64,000 nucleotides of DNA from Hydractinia symbiolongicarpus (Eukaryota; Cnidaria; Hydrozoa; Anthoathecata; Hydractiniidae): contig NC_079883.1 of the NCBI RefSeq assembly GCF_029227915.1, forward strand, positions 1,860,001 through 1,924,000, read 5' to 3'. Every line of letters begins with the position of its first letter. The stretch's first letter is position 1. The notes beneath the pieces are model-generated. The model saw only the letters and a list, made by a program, of their open reading frames with translations, was not told where the DNA came from and made no database searches. Of the stretch, positions 47,288 to 61,616 are shown one piece after another. The translations under genes and the position numbers were made by a program.

Positions 47288-50200
47288 TTTATTTAAATAT
47301 TTATTTCGATATGTCATTTTTTATAGTGGCACCAACCCAAGCCCTTAGCGCGCGCTGAAAAATAGAGGCATATTCAAAAACTGCACTTCATTGACTTTCT
47401 AACGGTATCAGTACGTTTGAGTTACAACGGTTGCGTCACATATTCGTACCAACATGTATTTAGCGATATTTTTGAGATATTGCTAGGTTGCATTGGTTTA
47501 ACAAGTGAAACAATTGACTGTGGCACATAATTGAACTGAGTTTGGACTTTTACCTTAAGAATGTGATAAATGGGACAATTGGACTGCAACAATTACCATT
47601 CTTCTTACTTTGGGATAACTTCTGGAACTCTGCAGTTTCACTAGACGCTGTGTTAGCTCTTTATTTAAATATTTTGTTCGATAAGTCATTTTCAGAGTAG
47701 GAGCAACCGAAGCCGTTAGTGCGCGCCTAGGAAATAAAGAGAGTTTATAAAACTACATTTCATTGACTTTCGAACCGTATCAGTCCGTTTGAGTTACAAC
47801 GGTTGCGTCACATATTTGTACCAACACGTACTTAGCGGTATTTTTCCAATATTGCTAGGTTGCATTGGTTTTAGAAGTGGAACGATTGACTGTGGCACCT
47901 AATTGAACTGATTCTGGACTTTTACCTTATAAATGTGATAAATGGAACAATTAGACACTAATAATTAAGATTCTTCTTACTTTGGCATGAGTGCTGAAAC
48001 TCCGCAGTTATACTGGACGCTGTGTTAGCTCTGTAGTTTTATACAACGGTTGCGTCACATATTTGTACCAACACATACTTAGCGGTATTTTTCCAATATT
48101 GCTAGGTTGCATTGGTTTTAAATGTGGAACGACTGACTGTGGCACCTAACTGAACTGATTCTGGACTGTGACGTTATAAATGTGATAAATGAAAAAAATG
48201 GGCTCAAAGAATTAACATTCTACTTACTTTGGGATGACTGCTGGAACTCCGCAGTTACACTGGACGCTGTGTTAGCTTTTTATTTAAATATTTAGGTCGA
48301 TATGTCATTTTTCAGAGTGGGACAAATCAAAGCGGTTACTGCGCGCCTAGGAAGTAGAGACATTTTCTAAAACTACATTTCATTGTCTTTCAAACGGTAT
48401 CAGTCCGTTTGAGTTACAACGGTTGCGTCACATATTCGTACCAACAGGTATTTAGCGATATTTGTCAAACATTGTTAGGTTGCATTGGTTTTACAAGTGG
48501 AACGATTGACTGTGGAACCTACTTGAACTGATTTTGGACTTTGACATTATAAATGTGATAAATTAAACAAAATAGACTCAAAGAATTAACATTGATCTCA
48601 TTTGGTATGACTGCTGGAAATCCGCAGTTACACTGGGTGCTCTGTTAGTTCTTTATTTAAATATTTAGATCAATAAGTCATTTTTTATAGTGGCACCAAC
48701 CCAAGCCCTTACCGCGCACTGAAAAAATAGAGGCATATTCAAAAACTACATTTCATTGACTTTCTAACGGTATCAGTACGTTTGAGTTACAACGGTTGCG
48801 TCACATATTCGTACCAACATGTATTTAGCGATATTTTTGAGATATTGCTAGGTTGCATTGGTTTAACAAGTGAAACAATTGACTGTGGCACCTAATTGAA
48901 CTGAGTTTGGACTTTTACCTTAAGAATGTGATAAATGGGACAATTGGACTCCAACAATTACCATTCTTCTTACTTTGGGATAACTTCTAGAACTCTGCAG
49001 TTACACTAGACGCTGTGTTAGCTCTTTATTTAAATATTTTGTTCGATAAGTCATTTTCAGAGTAGGAGCAACCGAAGCCGTTAGTGCGCTCCTAGGAAAT
49101 GAAGAGAGTTTATAAAACTACATTTCATTGACTTTTGAACCGTATCAGTCCGTTTGAGTTACAACGGTTGCGTCACATATTTGTACCAACACGTACTTAG
49201 CGGTATTTTTCCAATATTGCTAGGTTGCGTTGGTTTTAGAAGTGGAACGATTGACTGTGGCACCTAATTGAACTGATTCTGGACTGTGACGTTAAAAATG
49301 TGATAAATGAAAAAAATGGGCTCAAAGAATTAACATTCTACTTACTTTGGGATGACTTCTGGAATTCTGCAGTTACACTGGGCGCTCTGTTAGCTTTTTT
49401 TGTAAATATTTCGATCAATCAGTCATTTCTTACAGTAGGACCAATCAAAGCCGTCACGTGCACTGGGAAAATAGAGGCAGTTTAAAACTACCTTTCATTC
49501 ACTTTTTAACGGTATCAGTCCGTTTGAGTTACAAAGTTGCGTCTCATATACGTAACAACATGTTTTTAGCGATATTTTTCTGATATTACTAGGTTGCATT
49601 AATTTTAGAAGTGAAACTATTGAATGCGGTACCTAGTTGAACTGATTTTGGACTTTTACCTTATAAATGTGATAAATGGAACAATTAGACACTAATTATT
49701 AAGATTCTTCTTATTTTGGCATGAATGCCGAAACTCCGAAGTTGCACTGGGCGCTGTGTTAGCTCTTTATTTAAATATTTAGTTCGATATGTTATTTTTC
49801 AGAGTGAGACAAATCGAAGCCGTTAGTGCGCGCCTAGGAAGTAGAGACAGTTTCAAAACTACATTTCATTGTCTTTCGAACGGTATCAGTCCGTTTGAGT
49901 TACAACGGTTGCGTCACATATTCGTACCAACATGTATTTAGCGATATTTTTTGATATTACCAGGTTGCATTGGTTTTAGAAGTGAAACAATTGACCGTGG
50001 GACCTAGTTGAACTGACTTTTGCCTTTTACCTTATAAATGTGACAAGTGCACTCCAACAATTAACATTCTACGTACTTTGGGATGACTTCTGGAACTCCG
50101 CAGTTACACTGGGCGCTCTGTTAGCTCTTTATTTCAATATTTAGATCAATAAGTCATTTTTTACAGTGGTACCAATCGAAGCCGTCGGTGTGCCCTGAAA

Positions 50201-51765
50201 AAATAGAGGCAGTTTCAAAAAATACATTTCATTGACTTTCTAACGGTGTCAGTCCGTTTGAGTTACAACGGTTGCGTCACATATTAGTACCGACATGTAC
50301 TTAGCGAGATTTTACCGATATTACTAGTTTGCATTGTTTTTAAAAGTGAAACTATTGAACGCGGCACCTATTTAAAATGATTTTGGACTTTGACATTATA
50401 AATGTGATAAATGAAAAAAAAGGACTCAAAGAATTAACATTGATCTCACTTTGGTATGACTGCTGGAACTCCGCAGTTACACTGGGCGCTGTGTTAGCTC
50501 TTTATTTAAATATTTAGATCAATAAGTCATTTTTTACAGTGGCACCAATCAAAGCCGTCAGCGCGCGCTGAAGAAATAAAGACAGTTTGTAAAACTACAT
50601 TTCATTGACTTTGGAACCGCATCGGTCCGTTTGATCTACAACGGTTGCGTCACATATCTGTACCAACATGTACTTAGCGATATTTTTCTGATATTACTAG
50701 GTTACATTGGTTTTAAAAGTGAAACTATTGAACTCGGTACCTAGTTGAACTGATTTTGGACTTTTATCTTATAAATGTGATCAATGGAACAAAATAGGCA
50801 CCAATAATTAAAATTCTTCTTACCTTGGCATGAATGCTGAAACTCCGCAGTAACACTGGACGCTGTGTTAGCTCTTTATTTAAATATTTAGTTCGATAAG
50901 TCATTTTTCAGAGTGGGACCAATCGAAGCCGTTATTGCGCACCTAGGAAGTAGATACATTTTCCAAAACTACGTTTCATTGACTTTCGAACGGTATCAGT
51001 CCGTTTGAGTTACAACGGTTGCGTCACATATTCGTACCAATATGTATTTAGCGATATTTTTCAGATATTACTAGATTGCATTGGTTTTTGAAGTGAAACA
51101 ATTGACCGTGGGACCTAGTTGAACTGACTCTTCCTTTTACCTTATAAATGTGACAAGTGCACTCCAACAATTAACCTTCTACGTACTTTGGGATGACTTC
51201 GGGAACTCCGCAGTTACACTGGACGCTGTGTTAGCTCTTTATTTAAATATTTAGTTCGATGAGTCATTTTTCAGAGTGGGACCAATCGAAGCCGTTAGTG
51301 CGCGCCTAAGAAATAGAGACATTTTCTAAAACTACATATCATTGACTTTCGAACGGTATCAGTCCGTTTGAGTTACAACGGTTGCGTCACATATTCGTAC
51401 CAACATGTATTTAGCGATATTTTTCAGATATTGCTAGGTTGCATTGGTTTTTCAAGTGGAACGATTGACTGTGGGACCTAATTGAACTGATTTTGGACTT
51501 TGACATTATGAATGTGATAAATGAAAAAAAATAGACTCAGAAAATTAACATTGATCTCAATTTGGTATGACTGCTGGAACGCCGCAGTTACACTGGGTGC
51601 TCTGTTAGTTCTTTATTTAAATATTTAGATCAAAAAGTCATTTTTTATAGTGGTACCAATCCAAGCCGTCAGCGCGCGCTGAAAAAATAGAGGCAGTTTC
51701 AAAAACTACCTTTTATTCACTTTTTAACGGTATCAGTCCGTTTGAATTACAACGGTTGCGTCACA
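47288..51765 (+). repeat. 7.67-kb block, copy A (first part)
   Basis: From ~47320 the sequence is repeated at ~54990 with an offset of 7669-7670 bp. Landmarks: CTGCACTTCATTGA at 47381 and 55051, and the GTCACGTGCACTGGGAAAATAG monomer at ~49453 and ~57123. Copy A carries one extra base near 50793 (CAAAATAGGC versus CAATTAGGC). Similarity at this offset ends near 51765. Copy A also contains the 247-bp monomer at 48032. Confidence 0.88.
48032..48278 (+). repeat. 247-bp deleted monomer (8)
   Basis: It has the same deletion endpoints and lies inside the 7.67-kb block, copy A. Confidence 0.88.
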
Positions 51766-54700
51766 TATTTGTACCAAGACGTACTTAGCGGTATTTTTCC
51801 AATATTGCTAGGTTGCATTGGTTTTAGAAGTGGAACGATTGACTGTTGCACCTAACTGAACTGATTCTGGACTTTGACGTTATAAATGTGATAAATAAAA
51901 AAAATGGGCTCAAAGAATTAACATTCTACTTATTTTTGGATGACTGCTGGAACTCCGCATTTACACTGGGCGCTCTGTTAGCTTTTTTTGTAAATATTTA
52001 GATCAATAAGTCATTTTTTACAGTAGTACCAATCGAAGCCGTCAGCGTGCACTAAGAAAATAGAGGCAGTTTCAAAAACTACCTTTTATTCACTTTTTAA
52101 CGGTATCAGTCCGTTTGAGTTACAACGGTTGCGTCACATATACGTAACAACATGTATTTAGCGATATTTTTCTGATATTATTAGGTTGCATTAATTTTAG
52201 AAGTGAAACGATTGACCGTCGGACCTAGTTGAATTTATTTTGTGCATTTACCATATAAGTCAATGGAACAATTAGGCACCAATAATTAAGATTCTTCTTA
52301 CTTTGGCATAAATGCTGAAACTCAGCAGTTACACTGGACGCTGTCTTTGCTCTTTATTTAAATATTTAGTTCGATAAGACATTTTTCAGAGTGGGACCAA
52401 TCGAAGCCGTTAGTGTGCGCCTAGGAAATAAAGACAGTTTATAAAACTACATTTCATTGACTTTCGAACCGTATCAGTCCGTTTGAGTTACCACGGTTGC
52501 GTCACATATTTGTACCAACACGTACTTAGCGGTGTTTTTCCAATATTGCTAGGTTGCATTGCTTTTAGAAGTGGAACGATTGACTGTGGCACCTAATTGA
52601 ACTGATTCTGGACTTTGACGTTATAAATGTGATAAATGAAAAAAATTGGACTCAAAGAATTAACATTCTACTTACTTTGGGATGACTGTTGGAACTCCGC
52701 AGTTACACTGGGCGCTCTGTTAGCTCTTTTTTTAAATATATAGATCAATAAGTCATTTTTTACAGTGGCACCAATCGAAGCCGTCAGCGTGCACTAAGAA
52801 AATAGAGGCAGTTTCAAAAACTACCTTTTATTCACTTTTTAACGGTATCAGTCCGTTTGAGTTACAACGGTTGCGTCACATATACGTAACAACATGTATT
52901 TAGCGATATTTTTCTGATATTATTAGGTTGCATTAATTTTAGAAGTGAAACGATTGACCGTCGGACCTGGTTGAATTTATTTTGTGCATTTACCTTATAA
53001 GTCAATGGAACAATTAGGCACCAATAATTAAGATTCTTCTTACTTTGGCATGAATGCTGAAACTCCCCAGTTACACTGTACGCTGTGTTAGCTCTTTATT
53101 TAAATATTTAGTTCGATGAGTCATTTTTCAGAGTGGGACCAATCGAAGCCGTTAGTGCGCGCCTAGGAAATAGAGACATTTTCTAAAACTACATATCATT
53201 GACTTTCGAACGGTATCAGTCCGTTTGAGTTACAACGGTTGCGTCACATATTCGTACCAACATATACTTAACGATAGTCTTCAGATATTTCTAGGTTGCA
53301 TTGGTTATACAAGTGGAACGATTGACTGTCTGACCTAGTTAAATTTATTTTGTACATTTACCTTATAAATGTGATAAATGGGACAATTCGACTCCAACAA
53401 ATAACATTCTTCTTACTTTGGGATGACTTCTGGAACTCTACAGTTACACTAGACGGTTTGTTAGCTCTCTATTTAAATATTTAGATCAATAAGTCGTTTT
53501 TTACAGTGGTACCAATCGAAGCCGTCAGCGCGCGCTGAAAAAATAGAAGCAGTTTCAAAAACTACTTTTCATTGACTTTCTAACGGTATCAGTCCGTTTG
53601 AGTTACAATGGTTGCGTCTTATATTGGTACCAACATGTATTTAGCGATATTTTTCTGATATTACTAGGTTACATTAATTTTAGAAGTGAAACGATTGAGC
53701 GTGGGACATAGTTGAATTTATTTTGTAAATTTACCTTATAAATGTGATAATGGGACAATTGGACTCCAACAATTAACATTCTTCTTACTTGGGGATGACT
53801 TCTGGAAATCTGCAGTTACACTACACGCTGTGTTAGCTCTTTATTTAAATATTTAGATCAATAAGTCATTTTTTATAGTGGGACCAATCAAAGCCGTCAG
53901 CGCGCGCTGAAGAAATAAAGACAGTTTATAAAACTAAATTTTATTGACTTTTGAACCGTATCAGTCCGTTTGAGTTACAACGGTTGCGTCACATATTTGT
54001 ACCAACACGTACTTAGCGGTGTTTTTCCAATATTGCTAGGTTGCATTGCTTTTAAAAGTGGAACGATTGACTGTGGCACCTAATTGAATTGATTCTGGGC
54101 TTTGACGTTATAAATGTGATAAATGAAAAAAATGGACTCAAAGAATTAACATTCTACTTACTTTGGGATGACTGCTGGTACTCTTCAGTTACACTGGGCG
54201 CTCTGTTAGCTCTTTGTTTAAATATTTAGATCAATAAGTCATTTTTTACAGTGGTACCAATCGAAGCCGTCAGCGCGCGCTGAAGAAATAGAGACAGTTT
54301 TAAAACTAAGTTTCTTTGATTTTCGAATGGTATCAGTCCGTTTGAGTTACAACGGCTGCGTCACATAAACGTAACAACATGTATTTAGCGATATTTTTCT
54401 GATATTACTAGGTTGCATTAATTTCAGAAGTGAAACGATTGACCGTCGGACCTAGTTGAATTTATTTTGTGCATTTACCGTATAAATGTGATCAATGGAA
54501 CAATTAAGCACCAATAATTAAGATTCTTCTTACTTTGGCATGAATGCTGAAACTTAGCAGTTACACTGGACGCTGTCTTTGCTCTTTACTTAAATATATA
54601 CTTCGATAAGACATTTTTCAGAGTGGGACCAATCGAAGCCGTTAGTGTGCGCATAGGAAATAAAGACAGTTTATAAAACTACATTTCATTGACTTTCGAA

Positions 54701-54958
54701 CGGTATCAGTCCGTTTGAGTTACAACGGTTGCGTCACATATTCGGACCAACATGTATTTAGCGATATTTTTCAGATATTGCTAGGTTGCATTGGTTTTAC
54801 AAGTGGAACGATTGACTGTGGGACCTAATTGAACTGATTTTGGACTTTGACATTATAAATGTGATAAATTAAATAAAATGGACTCAAAGAATTAACATTG
54901 ATCTCACTTTGGTATGACTGCTGGAACGCCGCAGTTACACTGGGTGCTCTGTTAGTTC
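51766..54958 (+). repeat. 7.67-kb block, copy A (second part, partly absent from copy B)
   Basis: Monomers at 51985, 52353, 52727, 53095, 53468, 53840, 54213 and 54585, with unusual 368-bp units containing ATAAGTCAATGG (a short deletion of AATGTG). Copy B lacks 1115 bp (three monomers) and later 373 bp (one monomer) relative to this part. Segment 53570-54550 matches 59751-60731 at offset 6181. Confidence 0.8.
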
Positions 54959-57900
54959 TTTATTTAAATATTTAGATCAATAAGTCATTTTTATAGTGGC
55001 ACCAACCCAAGCCCTTAGCGCGCGCTGAAAAATAGAGGCATATTCAAAAACTGCACTTCATTGAATTTCTAACGGTATCAGTACGTTTGAGTTACAACGG
55101 TTGCGTCACATATTCGTACCAACATGTATTTAGCGATATTTTTGAGATATTGCTAGGTTGCATTGGTTTAACAAGTGAAACAATTGACTGTGGCACATAA
55201 TTGAACTGAGTTTGGACTTTTACCTTAAGAATGTGATAAATGGGACAATTGGACTCCAACAATTACCATTCTTCTTACTTTGGGATAACTTCTGGAACTC
55301 TGCAGTTACACTAGACGCTGTGTTAGCTCTTTATTTAAATATTTTGTTCGATAAGTCATTTTCAGAGTAGGAGCAACCGAAGCCGTTAGTGCGCGCCTAG
55401 GAAATGAAGAGAGTTTATAAAACTACATTTCATTGACTTTCGAACCGTATCAGTCCGTTTGAGTTACAACGGTTGCGTCACATATTTGTACCAACACGTA
55501 CTTAGCGGTATTTTTCCAATATTGCTAGGTTGCATTGGTTTTAGAAGTGGAACGATTGACTGTGGCACCTAATTGAACTGATTCTGGACTTTTACCTTAT
55601 AAATGTGATAAATGGAACAATTAGACACTAATAATTAAGATTCTTCTTACTTTGGCATGAGTGCTGAAACTCCGCAGTTATACTGGACGCTGTGTTAGCT
55701 CTGTAGTTTTATACAACGGTTGCGTCACATATTTGTACCAACACATACTTAGCGGTATTTTTCCAATATTGCTAGGTTGCATTGGCTTTAAATGTGGAAC
55801 GACTGACTGTGGCACCTAACTGAACTGATTCTGGACTGTGACGTTATAAATGTGATAAATGAAAAAAATGGGCTCAAAGAATTAACATTCTACTTACTTT
55901 GGGATGACTGCTGGAACTCCGCAGTTACACTGGACGCTGTGTTAGCTTTTTATTTAAATATTTAGGTCGATATGTCATTTTTCAGAGTGGGACAAATCAA
56001 AGCGGATACTGCGCGCCTAGGAAGTAGAGACATTTTCTAAAACTACATTTCATTGTCTTTCAAACGGTATCAGTCCGTTTGAGTTACAACGGTTGCGTCA
56101 CATATTCGTACCAATATGTATTTAGCGATATTTGTCAAACATTGTTAGGTTGCATTGGTTTTACAAGTGGAACGATTGACTGTGGAACCTACTTGAACTG
56201 ATTTTGGACTTTGACATTATAAATGTAATAAATTAAACAAAATGGACTCAAAGAATTAACATTGATCTCATTTGGTATGACTGCTGGAAATCCGCAGTTA
56301 CACTGGGTGCTCTGTTAGTTCTTTATTTAAATATTTAGATCAATAAGTCATTTTTTATAGTGGCACCAACCCAAGCCCTTACCGCGCACTGAAAAAATAG
56401 AGGCATATTCAAAAACTACATTTCATTGACTTTCTAACGGTATCAGTACGTTTGAGTTACAACGGTTGCGTCACATATTCGTACCAACATGTATTTAGCG
56501 ATATTTTTGAGATATTGCTAGGTTGCATTGGTTTAACAAGTGAAACAATTGACTGTGGCACCTAATTGAACTGAGTTTGGACTTTTACCTTAAGAATGTG
56601 ATAAATGGGACAATTGGACTCCGACAATTACCATTCTTCTTACTTTGGGATAACTTCTAGAACTCTGCAGTTACACTAGACGCTGTGTTAGCTCTTTATT
56701 TAAATATTTTGTTCGATAAGTCATTTTCAGAGTAGGAGCAACCGAAGCCGTTAGTGCGCTCCTAGGAAATGAAGAGAGTTTATAAAACTACATTTCATTG
56801 ACTTTTGAACCGTATCAATCCGTTTGAGTTACAACGGTTGCGTCACATATTTGTACCAACACGTACTTAGCGGTATTTTTCCAATATTGCTAGGTTGCGT
56901 TGGTTTTAGAAGTGGAACGATTGACTGTGGCACCTAATTGAACTGATTCTGGACTGTGACGTTAAAAATGTGATAAATGAAAAAAATGGGCTCAAAGAAT
57001 TAACATTCTACTTACTTTGGGATGACTTCTGGAATTCCGCAGTTACACTGGGCGCTCTGTTAGCTTTTTTTGTAAATATTTCGATCAATCAGTCATTTCT
57101 TACAGTAGGACCAATCAAAGCCGTCACGTGCACTGGGAAAATAGAGGCAGTTTAAAACTACCTTTCATTCACTTTTTAACGGTATCAGTCCGTTTGAGTT
57201 ACAAAATTGCGTCTCATATACGTAACAACATGTTTTTAGCGATATTTTTCTGATATTACTAGGTTGCATTAATTTTAGAAGTGAAACTATTGAACGCGGT
57301 ACCTAGTTGAACTGATTTTGGACTTTTACCTTATAAATGTGATAAATGGAACAATTAGACACTAATAATTAAGATTCTTCTTATTTTGGCATGAATGCTG
57401 AAACTCCGAAGTTACACTGGGCGCTGTGTTAGCTCTTTATTTAAATATTTAGTTCGATATGTTATTTTTCAGAGTGAGACAAATCGAAGCCGTTAGTGCG
57501 CGCCTAGGAAGTAGAGACAGTTTCTAAACTACATTTCATTGTCTTTCGAACGGTATCAGTCCGTTTGAGTTACAACGGTTGCGTCACATATTCGTACCAA
57601 CATGTATTTAGCGATATTTTTTGATATTACCAGGTTGCATTGGTTTTAGAAGTGAAACAATTGACCGTGGGACCTAGTTGAACCGACTTTTGCCTTTTAC
57701 CTTATAAATGTGACAAGTGCACTCCAACAATTAACATTCTACGTACTTTGGGATGACTTCTGGAACTCCGCAGTTACACTGGGCGCTCTGTTAGCTCTTT
57801 ATTTAAATATTTAGATCAATAAGTGAATTTTTACAGTGGTACCAATCGAAGCCGTCGGTGTGCCCTGAAAAAATAGAGGCAGTTTCAAAAAATACATTTC

Positions 57901-60735
57901 ATTGACTTTCTAACGGTGTCAGTCCCTTTGAGTTACAACGGTTGCGTCACATATTAGTACCAACATGTACTTAGCGAGATTTTACCGATATTACTAGTTT
58001 GCATTGTTCTTAAAAGTGAAACTATTGAACGCGGCACCTATTTAAAATGATTTTGGACTTTGACATTATAAATGTGATAAATGAAAAAAAAGGACTCAAA
58101 GAATTAACATTGATCTCACTTTGGTATGACTGCTGGAACTCCGCAGTTACACTGGGCGCTGTGTTAGCTCTTTATTTAAATATTTAGATCAATAAGTCAT
58201 TTTTTACAGTGGCACCAATCAAAGCCGTCAGCGCGCGCTGAAGAAATAAAGACAGTTTGTAAAACTACATTTCATTGACTTTGGAACCGCATCGGTCCGT
58301 TTGATCTACAACGGTTGCGTCACATATCTGTACCAACATGTACTTAGCGATATTTTTCTGATATTACTAGGTTACATTGGTTTTAAAAGTGAAACTATTG
58401 AACTCGGTACCTAGTTGAACTGATTTTGGACTTTTATCTTATAAATGTGATCAATGGAACAATTAGGCACCAATAATTAAAATTCTTCTTACCTTGGCAT
58501 GAATGCTGAAACTCCGCAGTAACACTGGACGCTGTGTTAGCTCTTTATTTAAATATTTAGTTCGATAAGTCATTTTTCAGAGTGGGACCAATCGAAGCCG
58601 TTATTGCGCACCTAGGAAGTAGATACATTTTCCAAAACTACGTTTCATTGACTTTCGAACGGTATCAGTCCGTTTGAGTTACAACGGTTGCGTCACATAT
58701 TCGTACCAATATGTATTTAGCGATATTTTTCAGATATTACTAGATTGCATTGGTTTTTGAAGTGAAACAATTGACCGTGGGACCTAGTTGAACTGACTCT
58801 TCCTTTTACCTTATAAATGTGACAAGTGCACTCCAACAATTAACCTTCTACGTACTTTGGGATGACTTCGGGAACTCCGCAGTTACACTGGACGCTGTGT
58901 TAGCTCTTTATTTAAATATTTAGTTCGATTAGTCATTTTTCAGAGTGGGACCAATCGAAGCCGTTAGTGCGCGCCTAAGAAATAGAGACATTTTCTAAAA
59001 CTACATATCATTGACTTTCGAACGGTATCAGTCCGTTTGAGTTACAACGGTTGCGTCACATATTCGTACCAACATGTATTTAGCGATATTTTTCAGATAT
59101 TGCTAGGTTGCATTGGTTTTTCAAGTGGAACGATTGACTGTGGGACCTAATTGAACTGATTTTGGACTTTGACATTATGAATGTGATAAATGAAAAAAAA
59201 TAGACTCAGAAAATTAACATTGATCTCAATTTGGTATGACTGCTGGAACGCCGCAGTTACACTGGGTGCTCTCTTAGTTCTTTATTTAAATATTTACATC
59301 AAAAAGTCATTTTTTATAGTGGTACCAATCCAAGCCGTCAGCGCGCGCTGAAAAAATAGAGGCAGTTTCAAAAACTACCTTTTATTCACTTTTTAACGGT
59401 ATCAGTCCGTTTGAGTTACAACGGTTGCGTCACATATACGTAACAACATGTATTTAGCGATATTTTTCTGATATTATTAGGTTGCATTAATTTTAGAAGT
59501 GAAACGATTGACCGTCGGACCTGGTTGAATTTATTTTGTGCATTTACCTTATAAGTCAATGGAACAATTAGGCACCAATAATTAAGATTCTTCTTACTTT
59601 GGCATGAATGCTGAAACTCCCCAGTTACACTGTACGCTGTGTTAGCTCTTTATTTAAATATTTAGTTCGATGAGTCATTTTTCAGAGTGGGACCAATCGA
59701 AGCCGTTAGTGCGCGCCTAGGAAATAGAGACATTTTCTAAAACTACTTTTCATTGACTTTCTAACGGTATCAGTCCGTTTGAGTTACAATGGTTGCGTCT
59801 CATATTGGTACCAACATGTATTTAGCGATATTTTTCTGATATTACTAGGTTGCATTAATTTTAGAAGTGAAACGATTGAGCGTGGGACATAGTTGAATTT
59901 ATTTTGTAAATTTACCTTATAAATGTGATAATGGGACAATTGGACTCCAACAATTAACATTCTTCTTACTTGGGGATGACTTCTGGAAATCTGCAGTTAC
60001 ACTACACGCTGTGTTAGCTCTTTATTTAAATATTTAGATCAATAAGTCATTTTTTATAGTGGGACCAATCAAAGCCGTCAGCGCGCGCTGAAGAAATAAA
60101 GACAGTTTATAAAACTAAATTTTATTGACTTTCGAACCGTATCAGTCCGTTTGAGTTACAACGGTTGCGTCACATATTTGTACCAACACGTACTTAGCGG
60201 TGTTTTTCCAATATTGCTAGGTTGCATTGCTTTTAGAAGTGGAACGATTGACTGTGGCACCTAATTGAACTGATTCTGGGCTTTGACGTTATAAATGTGA
60301 TAAATGAAAAAAATGGACTCAAAGAATTAACATTCTACTTACTTTGGGATGACTGCTGGAACTCTGCAGTTACACTGGGCGCTCTGCTAGCTCTTTGTTT
60401 AAATATTTAGATCAATAAGTCATTTTTTACAGTGGTACCAATCGAAGCCGTCAGCGCGCGCTGAAGAAATAGAGACAGTTTTAAAACTAAGTTTCTTTGA
60501 TTTTCGAATGGTATCAGTCCGTTTGAGTTACAACGGCTGCGTCACATAAACGTAACAACATGTATTTAGCGATATTTTTCTGATATTACTAGGTTGCATT
60601 AATTTCAGAAGTGAAACGATTGACCGTCGGACCTAGTTGAATTTATTTTGTGCATTTACCGTATAAATGTGATCAATGGAACAATTAAGCACCAATAATT
60701 AAGATTCTTCTTACTTTGGCATGAATGCTGAAACT
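54959..60735 (+). repeat. 7.67-kb block, copy B, shortened by whole-monomer deletions
   Basis: The block matches copy A at offset ~7670 up to ~59430, then at offset 6554 around 59525, then at 6181 from about 59742 to 60735. The drops of ~1115 bp and 373 bp equal exactly three and one monomers, the mark of unequal exchange in register. The second junction monomer (59649-60020) is a hybrid of the copy-A monomers at 53095 and 53468. Confidence 0.85.
55702..55948 (+). repeat. 247-bp deleted monomer (9)
   Basis: It is the copy-B partner of the unit at 48032 (offset 7670), with the GCATTGGCTTTAAATG variant. Confidence 0.88.
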
Positions 60736-61616
60736 CCCCAGTTACACTGGACGCTGTGTTAGCTCTTTATTTAAATATTTAGTTCGATGAGTCATTTTTC
60801 AGAGTGGGACCAATCGAAGCCGTTAGTGCGCGCCTAGGAAATAGAGACATTTTCTAAAACTACATATCATTGACTTTCGAACGGTATCAGTCCGTTTGAG
60901 TTACAACGGTTGCGTCACATATTCGTACCAACATGTATTTAGCGATATTTTTCAGATATTGCTAGGTTGCATTGGTTTTACAAGTGGAACGATTGACTTG
61001 TGGGACCTAATTGAACTGATTTTGGACTTTGACATTATGAATGTGATAAATGAAAAGAAATAGACTCAAAGAATTAACATTGATCTCACTTTGGTATGAC
61101 TGATGGAAATCCGCAGTTACACTGTGCGCTCTGTTAGCTCTTTATTTAAATACTTAGATCGATATGTCATTTTTTACAGTGGGACCAATCAAAGCCGTCA
61201 GTGCGCGCTGAAGAAATAAAGAGAGTTTATAAAACTACATTTCATTGACTTTCGAACCGTATCAGTCCGTTTGAGTTACAACGGTTGCGTCTCATATTTG
61301 TACCAAGACGTACTTAGCGGTATTTTTCCAATATTGCTAGGTTGCATTGGTTTTAGAAGTGGAACGATTGACTGTTGCACCTAACTGAACTGATTCTGGA
61401 CTTTGACGTTATAAATGTGATAAATGAAAAAAATGGGCTCAAAGAATTAACATTCTACTTACTTTTGGATGACTGCTGGAACTCCACATTTACACTGGGC
61501 GCTCTGTTAGCTTTTTTTGTAAATATTTAGATCAATAAGTCATTTTTTACAGTAGTACCAATCGAAACCGTCAGCGTGCACTAAGAAAATAGAGGCAGTT
61601 TCAAAAACTACCTTTT
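60736..61616 (+). repeat. Mosaic connector between copy B and copy C
   Basis: From ~60736 the sequence follows the CCCCAGTTACACTGG / TTCGATGAGTC monomer type of 53065, then the GACATTATGAATGTG type of ~51500, then a GATGGAAATCCGCAGTTACACTGTGCG type otherwise seen at 26.1 and 35.5 kb. One private insertion, GATTGACTTGTGGGACC, is near 60995. Confidence 0.7.

Noticed and set aside
49300-49485. 61-codon open frame repeated identically or nearly so at 56970 and 62162
   Set aside because: It is a reading frame across one satellite monomer, copied with the 7.67-kb block. The frame is closed in most other monomers and shows no protein motif.
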